Shown here: positions 10,020 through 23,100 of the stretch, piece after piece
Layout of the letters: each line of letters opens with the position of its first letter
Numbering within the stretch: position 1 is the first letter of the stretch
Source of the DNA: Rapana venosa
Taxonomy: Eukaryota; Mollusca; Gastropoda; Neogastropoda; Muricidae
DNA: 64,000 bases
Reading direction: 5' to 3'
Assembly: GCA_028751875.1 (NCBI GenBank)
Contig: CM054157.1
Span: 8,160,074-8,224,073, forward strand
The notes under the pieces: generated by a model
The model's input: the letters and a program-made list of their open reading frames with translations, nothing else
Databases searched by the model: none
What the model was told of the DNA's origin: nothing
Made by a program: the position numbers and the translations under genes

Positions 10020-10880
10020 ACAGGATGGGATGGAAACGAACGGGGATAATGTATGAGATGGAAACGAATGGGGCCGATGCATGAGACGGAAACTAACGGG
10101 GCCGATGCACGAGATGGAAACGAACGGGGCCGGTGCATGAGGATGACGCATGAGATGGGAACGAACAGGGGGGGGGCCTGATGCACGAGATGGAAACGAA
10201 CGGGGCCGGTGCATGAGGATGACGCATGAGATGGGAACGAACAGGGGGGGGGCCTGATGCATGGGATGGAAACGAACGGGGCCGGTGCATGAGGATGACG
10301 CATGAGATGGGAACGAACAGGGGGGGGGGCCTGATGCATGGGATGGAAACGAACGGGGGCTGACGAATGAGATGGAAATGAAGGAAGGGGGGGGGGTTAG
10401 GACGCACTGATGCATGAGATGGAACCGAACGGGGGCTGACAAATGGGGTGGAACCGAACGGGGGCTGACAAATGAGGTGGAAACGAACGGGGGCTGATGA
10501 ATGAGATGGAAACGAATGGGGGCTGATGAATGAGATGGAAACGAATGGGGGCTGATGGACGAGATGAAACCGAACGGGGCTGATGAACGAGATGAAACCG
10601 AACGGGGCTGATGGACGAGATGGAAATGAAAAGGAGGGGCTGACGAATGAGATGGAAACGAACGGGGCCGATGCACGAGAAGGAAATGAGAAGGGGGAGG
10701 GGGGCTGACGAATGAGATGGAAATGAGAAGGGGGAGGGGGGCTGACGAATGAGATGGAAATGAGAAGGGGGAGGGGGGCTGACGAATGAGATGGAAACGA
10801 ACGGGGCTGACGAATGAGATGGAAATGAGAAGAGGAGGGGGAGGGGCGCTGATGCATGATGGAAACTAACGGGGCTGATA
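10020..10880. repeat. Minisatellite, ~27-30 bp unit, overlapping the 3' end of the RSRC2-like CDS
   Basis: About 30 units of the type GAGATGGAAACGAACGGGGC plus TGATGAAT run across 860 bp, with variants that insert GGGGGGG or GAGAAGGGGGAGG. A ~60-bp compound unit with GGTGCATGAGGATGACGC is repeated three times at 10125-10330. On the minus strand the unit lacks stop codons, so all three frames are open for long distances (e.g. 10093-10857 and 9906-10865). The encoded Ser/Pro/His/Phe repeats are a by-product, not evidence of a gene. The first unit contains the stop codon of the RSRC2-like gene. Confidence 0.92.
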
Positions 10881-11189
10881 CATGACACCGGCGTAACCAA
10901 AGCCATATCCTCGAGCGAAGTGAGTCAATTGACGCGATGACTCGTACTCTTTCTGCAGGTTAGCAGTCCTGATTTCGTTTTCCCTGAAGGCCTTTTGAAT
11001 AGCTTCCAGTTTGGCGGCATCAAGTGGCCTTTTCCCTGCTTTCAATTTCCTCCAATTCGCACGACCCATGAGGCGAGCAAACTTGTCGCCTTCCTCCTTA
11101 CTCACGCCAGGTAGAATTGGCAACGCATTGAAGGCACTTGTGCCCTCCTCCTCATCCTCCTCCTCCTCCTCGTCTTCGTCTTTTTCTTT
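10866..11189 (-). CDS. RSRC2: RSRC2-like exon 8 (SMAP-like domain and stop)
   Basis: 107 codons and TAG. The acceptor is TTTCCAG|AAAG after a T-tract. It encodes an acidic run (KEKDEDEEEEEDEEE), then EGDKFARLMGRANWRKLKAG, a helical LEAIQKAFRENEIRTANLQK, and LTHFARGYGFGYAGVM. This matches the small-acidic-protein-like domain layout (FxxLMG, helix, GxGF). The final codons and TAG lie inside the first unit of the minisatellite, so the C-terminus MYQPR is repeat-derived or seeded the repeat. Confidence 0.85.
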   Translation of the reverse strand, partial: KEKDEDEEEEEDEEEGTSAFNALPILPGVSKEEGDKFARLMGRANWRKLKAGKRPLDAAKLEAIQKAFRENEIRTANLQKEYESSRQLTHFARGYGFGYAGVMYQPR

Positions 11190-14100
11190 CTGGAAAAAAA
11201 AAAAAACCCCACAAAAAACCACTTTAGTTGGACTGCAGTTTTTTGCTTTCAGTCTGTTCATCAAAGGTGCAAATATTCTCAGGAAAAAACCCCAACACAT
11301 TCCCTACATCAGAATGCGGCTACCTTAACGGTGGGTTTAAAAAAAGAAGTCACAAACCCAAAATCTCACCATCGGTGCATCTCAAAGCTTTAGCTGAGGA
11401 ACAATATTACAAAAGACTTGGTTCAGCTTCAGAAGCAAGATGGCGATGCCAAATCTCGCCGACAAACTTTCCCACAAGATCTTTGTAATATCAGTGTCCA
11501 TCAGCTATCAAACAAACAAGAGATGCTCAGAAGCATAGCTACTTTGTTTCGATTTGGTTTTTCAATTTCGCAATTTATTATGGTCCCAATGGTATCAGTA
11601 TAAAAAAAAATTATTCGTATTTGGGTTTAAAAAAATCATAAAAATACGATAAAATCGTATGGGTAGGCAGGTTTGAGCTGGGTGAACTGGGGGTCTATAC
11701 TGAAGCCAAGGTGTACAAACAGTCGCCCATCCAAGTGGTAACCACGCTCGATGCTGCTTAACCTTAGCTGGGAGAACGTGAGTACTCTGACCACTGAGCT
11801 ATCCTGTCCCCTCTGCCATGCTATCTGCTTAAAATATTATACCTCAGTAAACAAGTTTCCAGTTGTGTGAAGAAATAAAAGCAAAAGAAATACAAAAACT
11901 AAGCATTTATTTTTTTCAGGGAACATAATGAAGACTTGACTGCATGTGATATCACTTTCATAAACATATAAGCTGCAGTAAAAGGATAAGCCACAAGGAT
12001 CAATTTTAAAAAAAAGAAAAGTACCAGTTCAGGTTTGTGACTGGCTTTCATTCTTTTGTTTTTTTTCTATTTTTGTGGGTTTTTTCTTGTTCCTCGACTA
12101 AGAGTTCCAAGGTTTAACACAGCGAGATTTTGCAAATGTAATTGTTAGCCGCATTCCAACATCAAGGATAATGTCTAAACACGACACCAGTGCGCACGTT
12201 CCTGGTTATTCCAACATCAAGGATAACGTCTAAACACGACACCAGTGCGCGCGTGTCTTGTAATCATTCCAACATCAAGGATAAATGTCTAAACATGACA
12301 CCAGTACACGCGTGTCTTGTAATCATTCCAACATCAAGGATAAATGTCTAAACACGACACCAGTGTGCGCGTTTCTTGTTATTCCAACATCAAGGATAAA
12401 TGTCTAAACACGACACCAGTGCGCGCGTGTCTTGTAATCATTCCAACATCAAGGATAAATGTCTAAACATGACACCAGTGCACGCGTGTCTTGTAATCAT
12501 TCCAACATCAAGGATAAATGTCTAAACACGACACCAGTGCGCGCGTGTCTTGTTATCATTCCAACATAAGGATAACGTCTAAACACGACACAAGTGCACA
12601 TGGTGTCGTGCCTGTCCTTATCATTCCAACATCAAGGATAACAACTAAACGCAACACCAGTGTGCATGTTTTTGTTATCAGTTCATACAGGCACGAAATG
12701 GCCTATTCTTCTGAAAGGCAGAAGAGGTTTCAAACATGTGCACAAGAAGTTATAAAATGTGTGTGTTCATACATGGAGACCTCTGTGTTTATTTCAGGGA
12801 AGTGGAGTTGGTACGGATGTTTACAGTATGGGAAAATACCCTCAAATGGGCACCTTGGTGGTGGTTTGAACCCAACCCCCGCTGTCAGGCCACAAGCTCA
12901 ATGCTCTCTCACCACTAGGCTCTTGTGTGTGTGTGTTTTTGCAGTAGTTACACATTCATACATTCTAATACTCTAAAATACTTACTTTTTTGAACAGCCT
13001 CTTCCTCTTCAACTCTCTCTCCGCAATCTCAAACAGGTTGTTCGTGTTTTCATTGTATATGGATGGGATTTTTATTCCGAACTGGGCCTCCACCTGAAAG
13101 AAGACAAGACAAAATGCTACACTAGTCAGCAACTTTAAGAATCTCTCCACCACTATTAAAAAGGTGTACTGTTTTCAATTATATCCTGATTACAGCCATG
13201 GAAGATTTTTTGTTTTAAATTTGGGCTGCAGAGTATATCATGACAAAGCACAACTACACTCTGACCCCCCCCCCCCCTTCACCTCTGTGTTTGTATTCAT
13301 GTTTGGTCTCATGAACAAGGGCAAAATCTAGCTTCATACAGCCCATGACTTCCTGCATTCAAGACAAGCATATTACAGACAGTCCCAGCTCCCAATCCAC
13401 TAGTCGACAAGCTGATAGCAAATAGAAAAACAGACACCCCCACCCCTTCCCTTGTTTTGGTTTGGTTTTTCTTTGTTGCTTGTTTGTTTGTGTTATGGTA
13501 ACGGTAAAGGTAAAGGAGTCCCATAACCTGTAAGGTCGTAGGGGAGCGAGGCGTCAGAGACCTCACTTCTCTAGGGCCAGCATATTGAGGGCGGCGCGTT
13601 ATGTGTTATGACGGATATTTTTTCAAGATTTTGGAATTATTTGAATTGTATGGTCTCATATTTTTCTGGGTTTTTTGTTTTGTTTTAATTCCACACATGC
13701 ATATGTTATTGTTTTTTTTGTTTGATTTGTATAGTTTACCATATATTAGGTTTTTTATTCTATGTCTGCATATACATTATCTTTTTTTTCTCGCTTTTTT
13801 TTTTTCCTTCTTTAGATAGATGGTTTGATGAAAAAAAGCAAATGCACTGCTTATTCAATGTACCATCTGAAAATAAAAGTTTGACTTTGACTTTGAAATG
13901 ACTTTGACTTCCCTTCTTTGGGGCTTTCCTCACAACACAACTGTGTGGACTAAGGGCACCTGAAAAGACCTCTACCTATCCAGAAGTCTTATGCATGCAT
14001 GGCAGTAAAAAGTGCCAAACTGTTTCATGCCGACATACACACTTGACTTCTGGCCTGAACACTCACTAGAATCACCCCCCTCCATCAAGACTGTCTCAAC

Positions 14101-17100
14101 ACTTAAGTGTCACAGACACTGCTTTTTCCCACCCCCTCCATACATCAGGATTCCCAAACCACCCTCTTGTTGCTTCACTGTACACGGTACATACCAACTT
14201 CTCAGTATACAACTCGAGGACTTTCTAGGGAGCTTTTTAAGAAATTCCAACTGAGTGATTCACGCAGTATTACATTTGCAGCCTATACACTCTTAAGTTC
14301 TAGCACTGACTGTCACCTATAAAAAATTTTTTTAACCCTAGTAGCACGGCTCCCGGAATATTCCGGTAAGGCGGGTCTAGGTTGTGTGGCGGATCCCGGA
14401 ATATTCCAGGATGATGTGGGTGATCATAGTTGAAAGCTTACAAAGGTCAGCCAACGAATGTTAAGGCCGTTGTAGGCCCACAGAAAGGGGTGAAGGTCGT
14501 TTGACACACACAAGGAACGAAGAATCTGATTGGTTAAGAGTGTATTTTAACCCTTTAGTCCCCGATCCGGCCGCAGCCGACAGTAGCGGAGGCTGCCGCT
14601 AGATTCCAATCCGACCGCAGCCGACAGTTGGTGCTGCCCACGTGGGCAGTACTTTTCCATCACACACAGACCTTGTGGTTTTCACACTGTGTGTCTGAAA
14701 ATTGGTGGGGCGATGCAGGGAGGGTGTCAGACGGTGCCAGTGATAAATTTAGACCACTAACATGCGTGTAGTGGGGAGGGAAGGAAGAAATAACAGTCAG
14801 CAACCGGAACGCTTTTCAATGGTGCAGCATGGCGAAAAAAAATCGCGGTTTTTTTTAGTAGCACACGATTCATCTGATTAGCGAGACGATAAATTGAATG
14901 TCTTGGAAGTAGAAACATTTGAACGAGAATTGTTAAGTGAGTCCGATATTAAACACTTACGAGGAAGAGGAGGAAGGAAATGCTGCAGTTAGGGAGAAGA
15001 GTGAGCCTGAAAATAATGTGCTTCAGGGCACATTCCTGACCTGTGCTACACACACGACTGTGGAGAAATTTAACCTCCTGGCCAGTCCGCGGCATAGACG
15101 CCTGAAAACGATGCCTTTTGACTGTTTTCTCATTATTACCATACTTTTGCTTTGAAACTGCAATGGCAGAAACGAACAGATATGCCGATAATGAAAATAG
15201 CAAGAAGGAAAAGAAAATAGGTCTCCCGTCTGCCAAGGTTCGACAGGTGAGAGCAACGTACCCCCCCCCCCCCCCCCCACACATCCATAATTTGTGCTTT
15301 TTGTGATGTGATGTGACCCTGTGCCACCACTACGACTACTTTCGAGACTACAAACATTAAAATTTTGTAGGGTTATAGAAGTTCTGTGTTGTTTCGAATT
15401 TGTCACACCTGTGCTGTGACACTGGTGACAGTCGTGTACAATAACACACTTCTGTACACTTAACAAACATGTGGTAGCACACGCAGATATGAAGTACAGT
15501 ATAAAGGTCACATGTTGATTGATTATGACTTGTTTTCAAAAGAAAAAATAGTTAAACAAAACTTCTGTCTCCTCAAGACATATCATAAAACAGGTGCTAT
15601 GGGGACATTATGTGACACATCCTTGAAGTACTATTGCACATAACAACTGGTAAACACATCAGCTGGGTATCACTTCCTTATTCGACACTAACATGCTTGA
15701 ACTATTGTCAAATCCATGCAGGACTTGCTGTTTTATCATATGTACCATATTTTTACCTGTGATTGGTGACAAAGAAGGTGACAATGACAAGACATCTGGT
15801 GACCAGACACATAAACGTGCGCCTAAATGCAAGTACAAAGACATACCTAGCTTGTGACAAAATTTCAGAGAGATAACTTGTCATGCACACACACAATTGT
15901 CTTAGGAGTAAAGTAAGTCAGATGGGAGGTAGAAAACCTTCAAAGAATTCAAAATCTACAGGCAGTTTAGCTCCGTAGAATCCAACAACAAGAGGGTTAA
16001 ATTTTTTTCGGACCAGCCGAGATCGTCTTCAACAAAAATGGCGGCCAGCGTTTGCACTAGAATTTCTTCAAGCGTTTTTCGAGCTTTTTTACAAAATTGA
16101 CAGCGAGGAGTTTTAGAGGCTGGACTTGGTTGAAATAAACAATGAGAGAGACGATGAGGTAAGGATTGTGGAATATTTTTGAAAAACTTGGTAAAAATCG
16201 ATCGCGATCGGACTGAATCGAGCGGTGCTAGTTTTGCTGGATGGACTTCTTCGCTACTCGGCGATTTCGACGTCACAGATTGTTTTACTTTATTTTGACG
16301 CAACGAGGCTTCGAAATAACTGTTGTTGAGTCAAATCGCTATGCTGCTGAGTACTTTGCATCACATAAGATCAAGCGATCTTTGTATTTTTGTCATAGAA
16401 AGCCACCACTTCGCACATTCCGCCATGACGGTCGCGATGGCGTCAATCCTGTCGCTGAACTTTTCCGACTATTTGGTGACCGATAAAGCGATACAAACTC
16501 ATTTTTTGAAAACTAATGTCAAGAAATAGTGTTTACCTAATCATGACATTTATGCACCACAAGAACTTTGCTTATCGTGTTAAAATCGATCCGGGGCCCT
16601 GACAGTGGAACAGTGATCGGTAGTGCGCACACGATTTTTTTTTTTTTTTGATTTTTTTTTACATAATCATAAACACTACACACTATTATAAAATTATACT
16701 CATTTAAAAGCATATTATCTCTTCTTTCCAGTGATTTATAGCTTAACACATTTAATTCAGTTTTATATATCAATATCAAGGGTTGTTTGAGCCCACCCTG
16801 CTCCAAAACAATGCTAGCCAATGTTAATTCAGCCAATAGAAGTGAGGCTTGTTGCTGTCTATTTAGCGCTACTAGGGTTAAAAAGCAAATGCATACATGT
16901 AATGTTTGTGTGTGAGTGTGTGTGTGTGAAATCAACTCATCAATTTGTTCTTAGTATGTGACACTATATGATTAATTCTGTGTGCGTGTGTGAAATCAAC
17001 TCAATTTGTTCTTAGTATGTGACACTATATGATTAATTCTATTTGGCAATAAAACTACAATGTCGTGAAAACCTACAATTTTAATTGAATACAGATAAAC

Positions 17101-20100
17101 TGTGCATATGCGCAAACACATTGTGTGTGTGTAAGAGAAGTGTGCGTGTGTGTGTAAACTGTATATAGTATTCTTATACTAGACTTAGTATTTTTCAAGT
17201 AAAGAAAAACCTTCATATTTAAAATTCATCCAGTTAAAAAAAAAAAAAAAAGTTCATGACAAAAGTTGGATCTACTGATTTAGTCAGTGAAGCAAAGAGA
17301 AGACTTGTGCACCCACATACCACTGATCAAAGTATTTTTATGGCAATTTTCTTTTTTTTTTCTATTTCAGTATTTTCGCGAGCTGTTTGCAACATGCTTT
17401 TTCAAGGAAATTTAAGGCTTTGAAAAGGGGGTCTCAAAATTCACCGAGTTTCAAGGTGTGTGTGACCCTGCGTAAGGTACCTCAGTACCATTACTTTTCT
17501 GTTGGTGATCTAGATTGTGTTGGTTATACCAAGGCTATAAGTGTTCCATGCCCACTCTTGAGATATCTAGTCAGCACTGTTAAACACATAACCAAATATC
17601 AGAGATCCTCAGTGCGGATCCCAGCATTTAAGAAAGTCAAGAGGCAATATGGAATGTAAAAAAATAAAACCAGGACACTGACCCTACCCATGTGGATTCT
17701 CAGGAAAGGCTGTTTGACAGCTGTATCTATGGATGAAGCAGAAGAAAACACCCATTAGGAACCTACCACAGAGGCAAAGGTCCAAAAGCAGCCCGACATC
17801 AAACTTACTAGCGTACAAAAATGGAACGAAACACGTGTGCGTTCATGAGCATGTGAATGTTAAAACACCATCCTCCAAAAAAATCTCAAGTCTAGAAATT
17901 TACCTGTGCTTTCGTTCTCCCGGTGGACTGGAGGATAAGCTTCTGATTGCGTGCCCTCTGCTCCGGAGTGAGAACTCCAGGCCTTCCAAGCTGATACGGA
18001 TTTGGCTGATACAGCAGCTGCGGCTGGAACTGCTGGGACTGGAACTGCTGGGGCTGGAACTGCTGGTGCTGGTGCTGGTGCTGCTGCTGCAGCCTATTAT
18101 GCAATGTCTCATACAGTACTTGCCCCACTCCACCTCCTCCTTTCACACCGGTCCCTGCTGACACTGTGGCTGCACTGCTGGCCATTTGCGGGGCTCCCAT
18201 TAATGCATGTGGAGTATTGCCTGCAAATGAGCCAAACACTACACATGTAACATGTATGAAGCACATTTTTTCTTCTTTTCAGGTTAGCACAGGTTTTTTA
18301 AAACTGATGGATCAGTGCAAGAGAATATCCTGCCATACACAGAAAACTGTCACAAATCTGAATGGAAACCCCTAGCTGAGGTTTTGATCCTTCTACTTTT
18401 ATTTGGTTTTGTGAGAAAAGCTGTAGGCCAGCTTTATTTTAAACTCATGAAAGCTACAATCTAGTGTGTTTATCAATGGAGGCTTTTATCTCCCATACAT
18501 CTCGTACCCTTCTCCAGGAATTGGTTTTCTGGGCAGGGTTTACAATCAGTAAAATGTGCGGGCGTTTCCACACACACACACTTTTACCTCTCTTCAGATT
18601 GGGGTGAGGGGTGGGGGAAAGAACATGGAGAAAGAATTTCTAAATGAGCTGAATAGTATCAACTCCTTTTACCCCTTCTGGGAAATGGAGGAAGAGTGAA
18701 CATCAGGTAATAATAATGATAGTAAGAAGCAAAACTATAACAAGAATTCAATGAAATGGGTGAATCAATCAATTCTTTAGACAACCTGATACATTTTGAC
18801 AATTGTTTGATTCTCTCCCCTGGATGCCTAGTTCTTTTCCTTCCTGTCACCTTCTTGTCAAATTTTCCGCCTTCTTAGTCCATTCTGCTGCCTATTTTCC
18901 AGAAAGACTTGGAAGATAATTCTTCTTGTGCCAAAGTCTGATGAGCTGGGCTTGACTTGTCAGGCACTTAATAGCAGCGTGATGCATTTTCGCTCATATA
19001 AAAGACAACAATAGTTGATGTCTGAGTGCTCGAAGAAGAAGAAAGTATTTCTCTCCAATTACGACATCACTTCAAAATTTTTTATCAACTTTGTAGTAAG
19101 AAACTGTTTACAAAAATCCGTTTTGCAAGTTAGCATAGAGTAAACACACATAGAGAGCAACAATGAGGACAACATATTAGGTGTGCTATCGTTTCTAAGA
19201 ATGTCGATTCCCGACAAAGCTGAAAGAGCCATCATGTCTAAGAATGTACAAGTTGGACATCATCAAAATTGCCAGAGTACACAGAACTGGCAAGGCCGAT
19301 CTTTGTGTAAAATCCCTTGCTTCCAATTTCTCTTCCCAAAAAACAGAGCAGTCATATGGTCAGTCTGCCACAAACCCATACAGAAAACGAGCTAGTGTTG
19401 AACCCGACAGGAGCAAACTACACAGACTATTTCAACTGGTCTTTTGTACTAGATGAACATTTCTGAATACCTGCTGTGGAAAGATTGTATGGAAGACTGG
19501 TGATAACATTGCACACAATGTTTTAACGCTCAAAACACAGGAAATTCTATTACAGATATAAGCTTTTACATTACATTACATAGGCTTGCAACTACTAAAA
19601 TTACGAACAAGAGCAGTAAACAACTAAACAAGTCTTTATACATCAAATTACAAGCGACTTACCAAGCATGGCATACTCTGCCCTCTGAGCATTCTGCATG
19701 TATTGCTCTTTTACGAGGTCCTTGAAAGTACCCGTGGTGGTCCCTCGACGCTTGACGCCCGACATCTTGTAAACTGGGGGCCTGCTACTGCCAGCGGTTG
19801 CAGCACTTGTGATGGCAACAGCAGCGGGTGCTTGCTCACTTTTGGCGCTGGTGCTTGGTCGTGGTGGAGACGGGCTTCTCCTTTTCTTGTCTGAATGACT
19901 TTTGTTGTGGTCCCGTGACCTTGAGTGGTGTCGGTGTCGGTGACTTGAAGAAGACCTCCGTCTACGTCTGTGGCCGTCGCGGGAACTGTGCTGCCGCCGG
20001 TGACCATCTCTTCGTCGATGGTCTCTATCATGGCGTCTAGAGTGCCTATCTCGTGAGCGTGACCGAGAACGGCTGCGATGGCTTGACTTTCTCTGAAACA

Positions 20101-23100
20101 GTTAGCCATGACTCAACCCAACTGATTGAGGTTGAGGTCAGCTCATTCATATTAGTCAAGTTGAAAAACAGTTGAGTTCTTTCCATATAATAATAACGTA
20201 TGGAATTTATATATATATGCGGTTTGGTCGCATGGTCGCAAAGTCGCCGAAGGAGAGCAAGGGAGAGTCTACAAGATCACCAAGAAAGTATGTGATCTGA
20301 AGTCCTTCGGATGAGACTATAAACCCGAGGCCCCATGTGTGAACGCACGCAGAACATCTTGCGCACACGTTAAATCCTGTTCCGCTTTTCAAAAGAGTAG
20401 GCCATTGTGTGCCGGTGGGAACAGATGACAAAATTTACAAAACTGCACACACACGGGGACTGGATAAAAAAGCACATGAGTGCTTATTCCATTATCCTCA
20501 ATATAAAAGAATAAATAAATAAGTCTGGTTTGGGCACGTTCAACGGAAAGCACACCAATTCATAAAAAGAGCAATGAACTTCGTAGTGGATGGAAAGAGA
20601 CCAAAGGGAAGACCTAGCAAAACCTGGGCTACCTGTATTGCAGATGATCTTGGAGAAAGGGGCATAAATAAGGAGGAAGCTCAAAACAGAAAGAGATGGA
20701 GAAGACTCATCAATGTCAAACCTCCCCTGGGAGAAACAAGACAAAAAAGGAAGAAGGAGAAGTCATGGCAAAAAAAGCATTGGAAGAAAGAGCAAGACTG
20801 GGAATCTAACCTAGAATCTTATGGTTTGTTAGGCAGTGAACATCTTAATCATCCTGCCACCTTCCTTCTTTAAAACACACACACACACACACAAAATCAT
20901 TGCTGCCAACCATTGAGAATCTTAACATAAATATAATGGATAGGTGGGTCAAGCTCCCCTCCTGAAAAAGTGCAGGTCAGGGGGATGTGCCCCCTGAAGC
21001 TGAAACAAGTTTTTATAGTTAAAGGAGCAAACTTTTCATCTCCTGACAAGATGAGTAACCACAAAAAGAATCGTGTACCACACTTTGAAACGAAATGGCT
21101 GTAGGTGGAAACCATCAGCACTAAGATTCACATCTGCTTTCATAAAGTAAAAAGCTGAATAGATTTTTGTTCCTCCTTTTCTCGTTTTATTTTATATCAA
21201 CTCAAGTCCAAAGTGTCAGATCTGGGCTAGACTACAGCACTTCGTAGTTGGCTACGTCCTCCCAGCTGTCTACTGTTGCCTGCAGGCCGATGGTTGTTGC
21301 TACTTTGTAATCTAGTCTCCACTCTGTGCTTTCATCCATCACATGGCACTAAATACAGGTTCAGCCTTCCTTTGTTATTTTGAGCTTGGAGGGACACAAA
21401 TCATTCCAGGTTAAGGCAATCAATACGTGACTTCCATAACTTAAAGCATCACAATCCATCATTGCTTGCTCTGTCCACACATTTGCATGCATTTGAATCA
21501 GTGCTTTAAATGCATTCACATACATAAGTGATGCTGTAAACACTAAACCAAAAAAAGAGTTTTTCAGCATCTAGCATAGAAATGTAGCAAGACAATCTCA
21601 ACTGCTACACCAAAATCACTGCAGTAAACAACTCTGGATTCTAAAATTGCACCAGCAGAGTGCAGGCACAGCTATTATATATTATGCTTTTCTTTGACAT
21701 CTTGGTGACCAGCACTGGAAATCAGTATGCACATTGATGTCGTTTTACACTTTATTTTATCTATTCATTCATTCTAAATTTTGAAACCTGGAACATATCC
21801 TTTAAAACAAGAAAACCAAAATCGTGGCTGAAAACCAGAAAAATTCCAAGAAAAGGACTGGTTGGCAGCTATGCAATTTAACAAATCAAAGGACAATGCC
21901 ATTATATTAATTCCTGTGCACTTATACACCAATATACCACCGGTGCAGAAAGACAGATCTTAGAGTAAACAAAATTTACCGCACACAAACCAACCTCTAA
22001 GTGAGAGCTTTTATGATGTCGGTCTCTGGATCGTGAACGCCTACGTCTTTCATATGATCGTCTTCGTCTACGTTCTTTCGAGGCAGATCGGAAGCGTTTT
22101 CGTCGTGTGCTGACCTTCAACAAACAAACACACTAAAAAATTTAACCACCAGCTAAGAAGTTTAAAACATGCTTTTATTCTATCAAAACACACAAACAAT
22201 GGGAAATTTCATTCAGACACATAAAGGGAAATTTCATTCAGACACAGAAAGGGGGGCCAAAGAGAGGCAAGGCATAAACACTGAACAAGAATGCATTATT
22301 AAGATTTAAGAGTGGATTAACAGAACTGTGACAAAAGATATCCATTTGAAAGACGACAACAAAACCAAACAAAGAGCCCTGAAGTTCACCGAGACTGGCT
22401 ACAGAGAGAAAGACAGCTTTTTTCCTCACGGCACTAAGAGAAGAATTTAGATTTGAAAGAGACTGATTGTCATGGCGCAGTGGTTAGTGCATTGGGTTCC
22501 TGCCAGTATCATTTGAAGTTGTTTACAGCCCCACCACCCAAGAAGCCATTATTAAGACTCCTATTCAGAGGATTTTTTAAGACTTCCTGCAAGCTCTTAC
22601 CCAGAGTTGAGTTTGCAATGGGCTCTCAGGGACTGCATAATCCGGCAGGCATCATTATCCACTTCACAGATGTGATTTATTAGAGTTGGAATAAATTTTT
22701 TTTTTGATGTTGCTCAAACTATCTGACAAACTTTATCTCCCAGGCCCAAGAGTGATAATGGCTCCTCCACTACTATCCGGCTGTTTCCCCATCCCTCTTC
22801 CTACCACCCCTTCATCCCTGATCCATTTTGTATGGTGTGTTGTTTTTTTAATAGTACAAAAACATTTACATATATTATGAAAGGAAGTGTGGAGCACCAC
22901 CCTTCCAAGTAGTCTCAAAGCTGGTGCACTTCCACAGCATTCTCGTTATATCATTTTGGTCACAACGGATAAAAACCACTATGCTACAAGAGAAAGACCA
23001 TCTCTGATATGGCGACCCCCTGAAGTTTTTCAGCTGCAGTGTCTGGCATGTACTTGGGGTAGAGGAGGGACCAAAAGCGGCGTAGCAAGAAACACTGTAC

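Larger units (their letters stand above)
7140..10865 (-). other. Probable long 3' UTR and downstream region of the RSRC2-like gene
   Basis: The stretch downstream of the TAG at 10866 is free of convincing genes. On the minus strand an AATAAA lies at 7179-7174, followed within about 15-35 bases by GT-rich sequence, a plausible polyadenylation site. The 3' UTR would then include the minisatellite and be about 3.7 kb long. The exact end is inference; transcript evidence would settle it. Otherwise this stretch holds ordinary mixed sequence with CA-rich patches and the repeats listed below. Confidence 0.3.
11190..12985 (-). other. RSRC2-like intron 7
   Basis: 1.8 kb, mostly SINE material: a SINE-B tail at 11310-11405, a tRNA-like fragment at 11655-11815, and the expanded SINE-B at 12100-12930. 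The rest (11410-11650, 11820-12090) is AT-rich with nothing recognised. Confidence 0.6.
14336..16877 (+). mobile_element. piggyBac-like element PB-1, copy 1, split by a nested element
   Basis: It is flanked by TTAA on both sides (14332-14335, 16878-16881) and has short terminal inverted repeats beginning CCCTAGTAGC. Without the nested insertion it is about 1.09 kb and is highly similar to copy 2 at 29988-31096 along its length. It carries a decayed transposase segment (see 16195-16490). It lies in intron 6, antisense to the gene. Confidence 0.88.
13094..17903 (-). other. RSRC2-like intron 6
   Basis: 4.8 kb, half of it the nested piggyBac-like elements (14336-16877). It also has a short dispersed block GTCGTAGGGGAGCGAGGCGT near 13533-13552, and a two-copy repeat at 16910-17041. 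The open frame at 17387-17659 (plus) lacks coding support and matches TTCAAGGAC-type dispersed sequence seen at 23540 and 34300. Confidence 0.6.
20093..21994 (-). other. RSRC2-like intron 4
   Basis: 1.9 kb with a SINE-A body, a LINE C-terminal fragment and repeat R3. No further exon was found; 21430-21990 is AT-rich and featureless. Confidence 0.6.

Noticed and set aside
9906..10906. Long minus-strand open frames of 170-256 codons (Ser/Pro/His/Phe repeats)
   Set aside because: They lie in a minisatellite whose unit has no stop on that strand, so all three frames stay open. There is no independent coding support apart from the readthrough possibility listed as a finding.
15997..16030. Alternative reading of the nested region as a divergent PB-1 centre
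   Set aside because: PB-1 copy 2 shows a clean empty site with a single TTAA, so the 1446 bp is an insertion.
17387..17659. 90-codon plus-strand frame inside intron 6
   Set aside because: No domain and no splice or start support. It contains TTCAAGG-type dispersed sequence also seen at 23540 and 34300, and lies antisense in an intron.
19711..20109. 132-codon minus-strand frame with a start codon over exon 5 (starts MANCFRES)
   Set aside because: Splice phases and RS-domain composition select the other frame; this one is a shadow.
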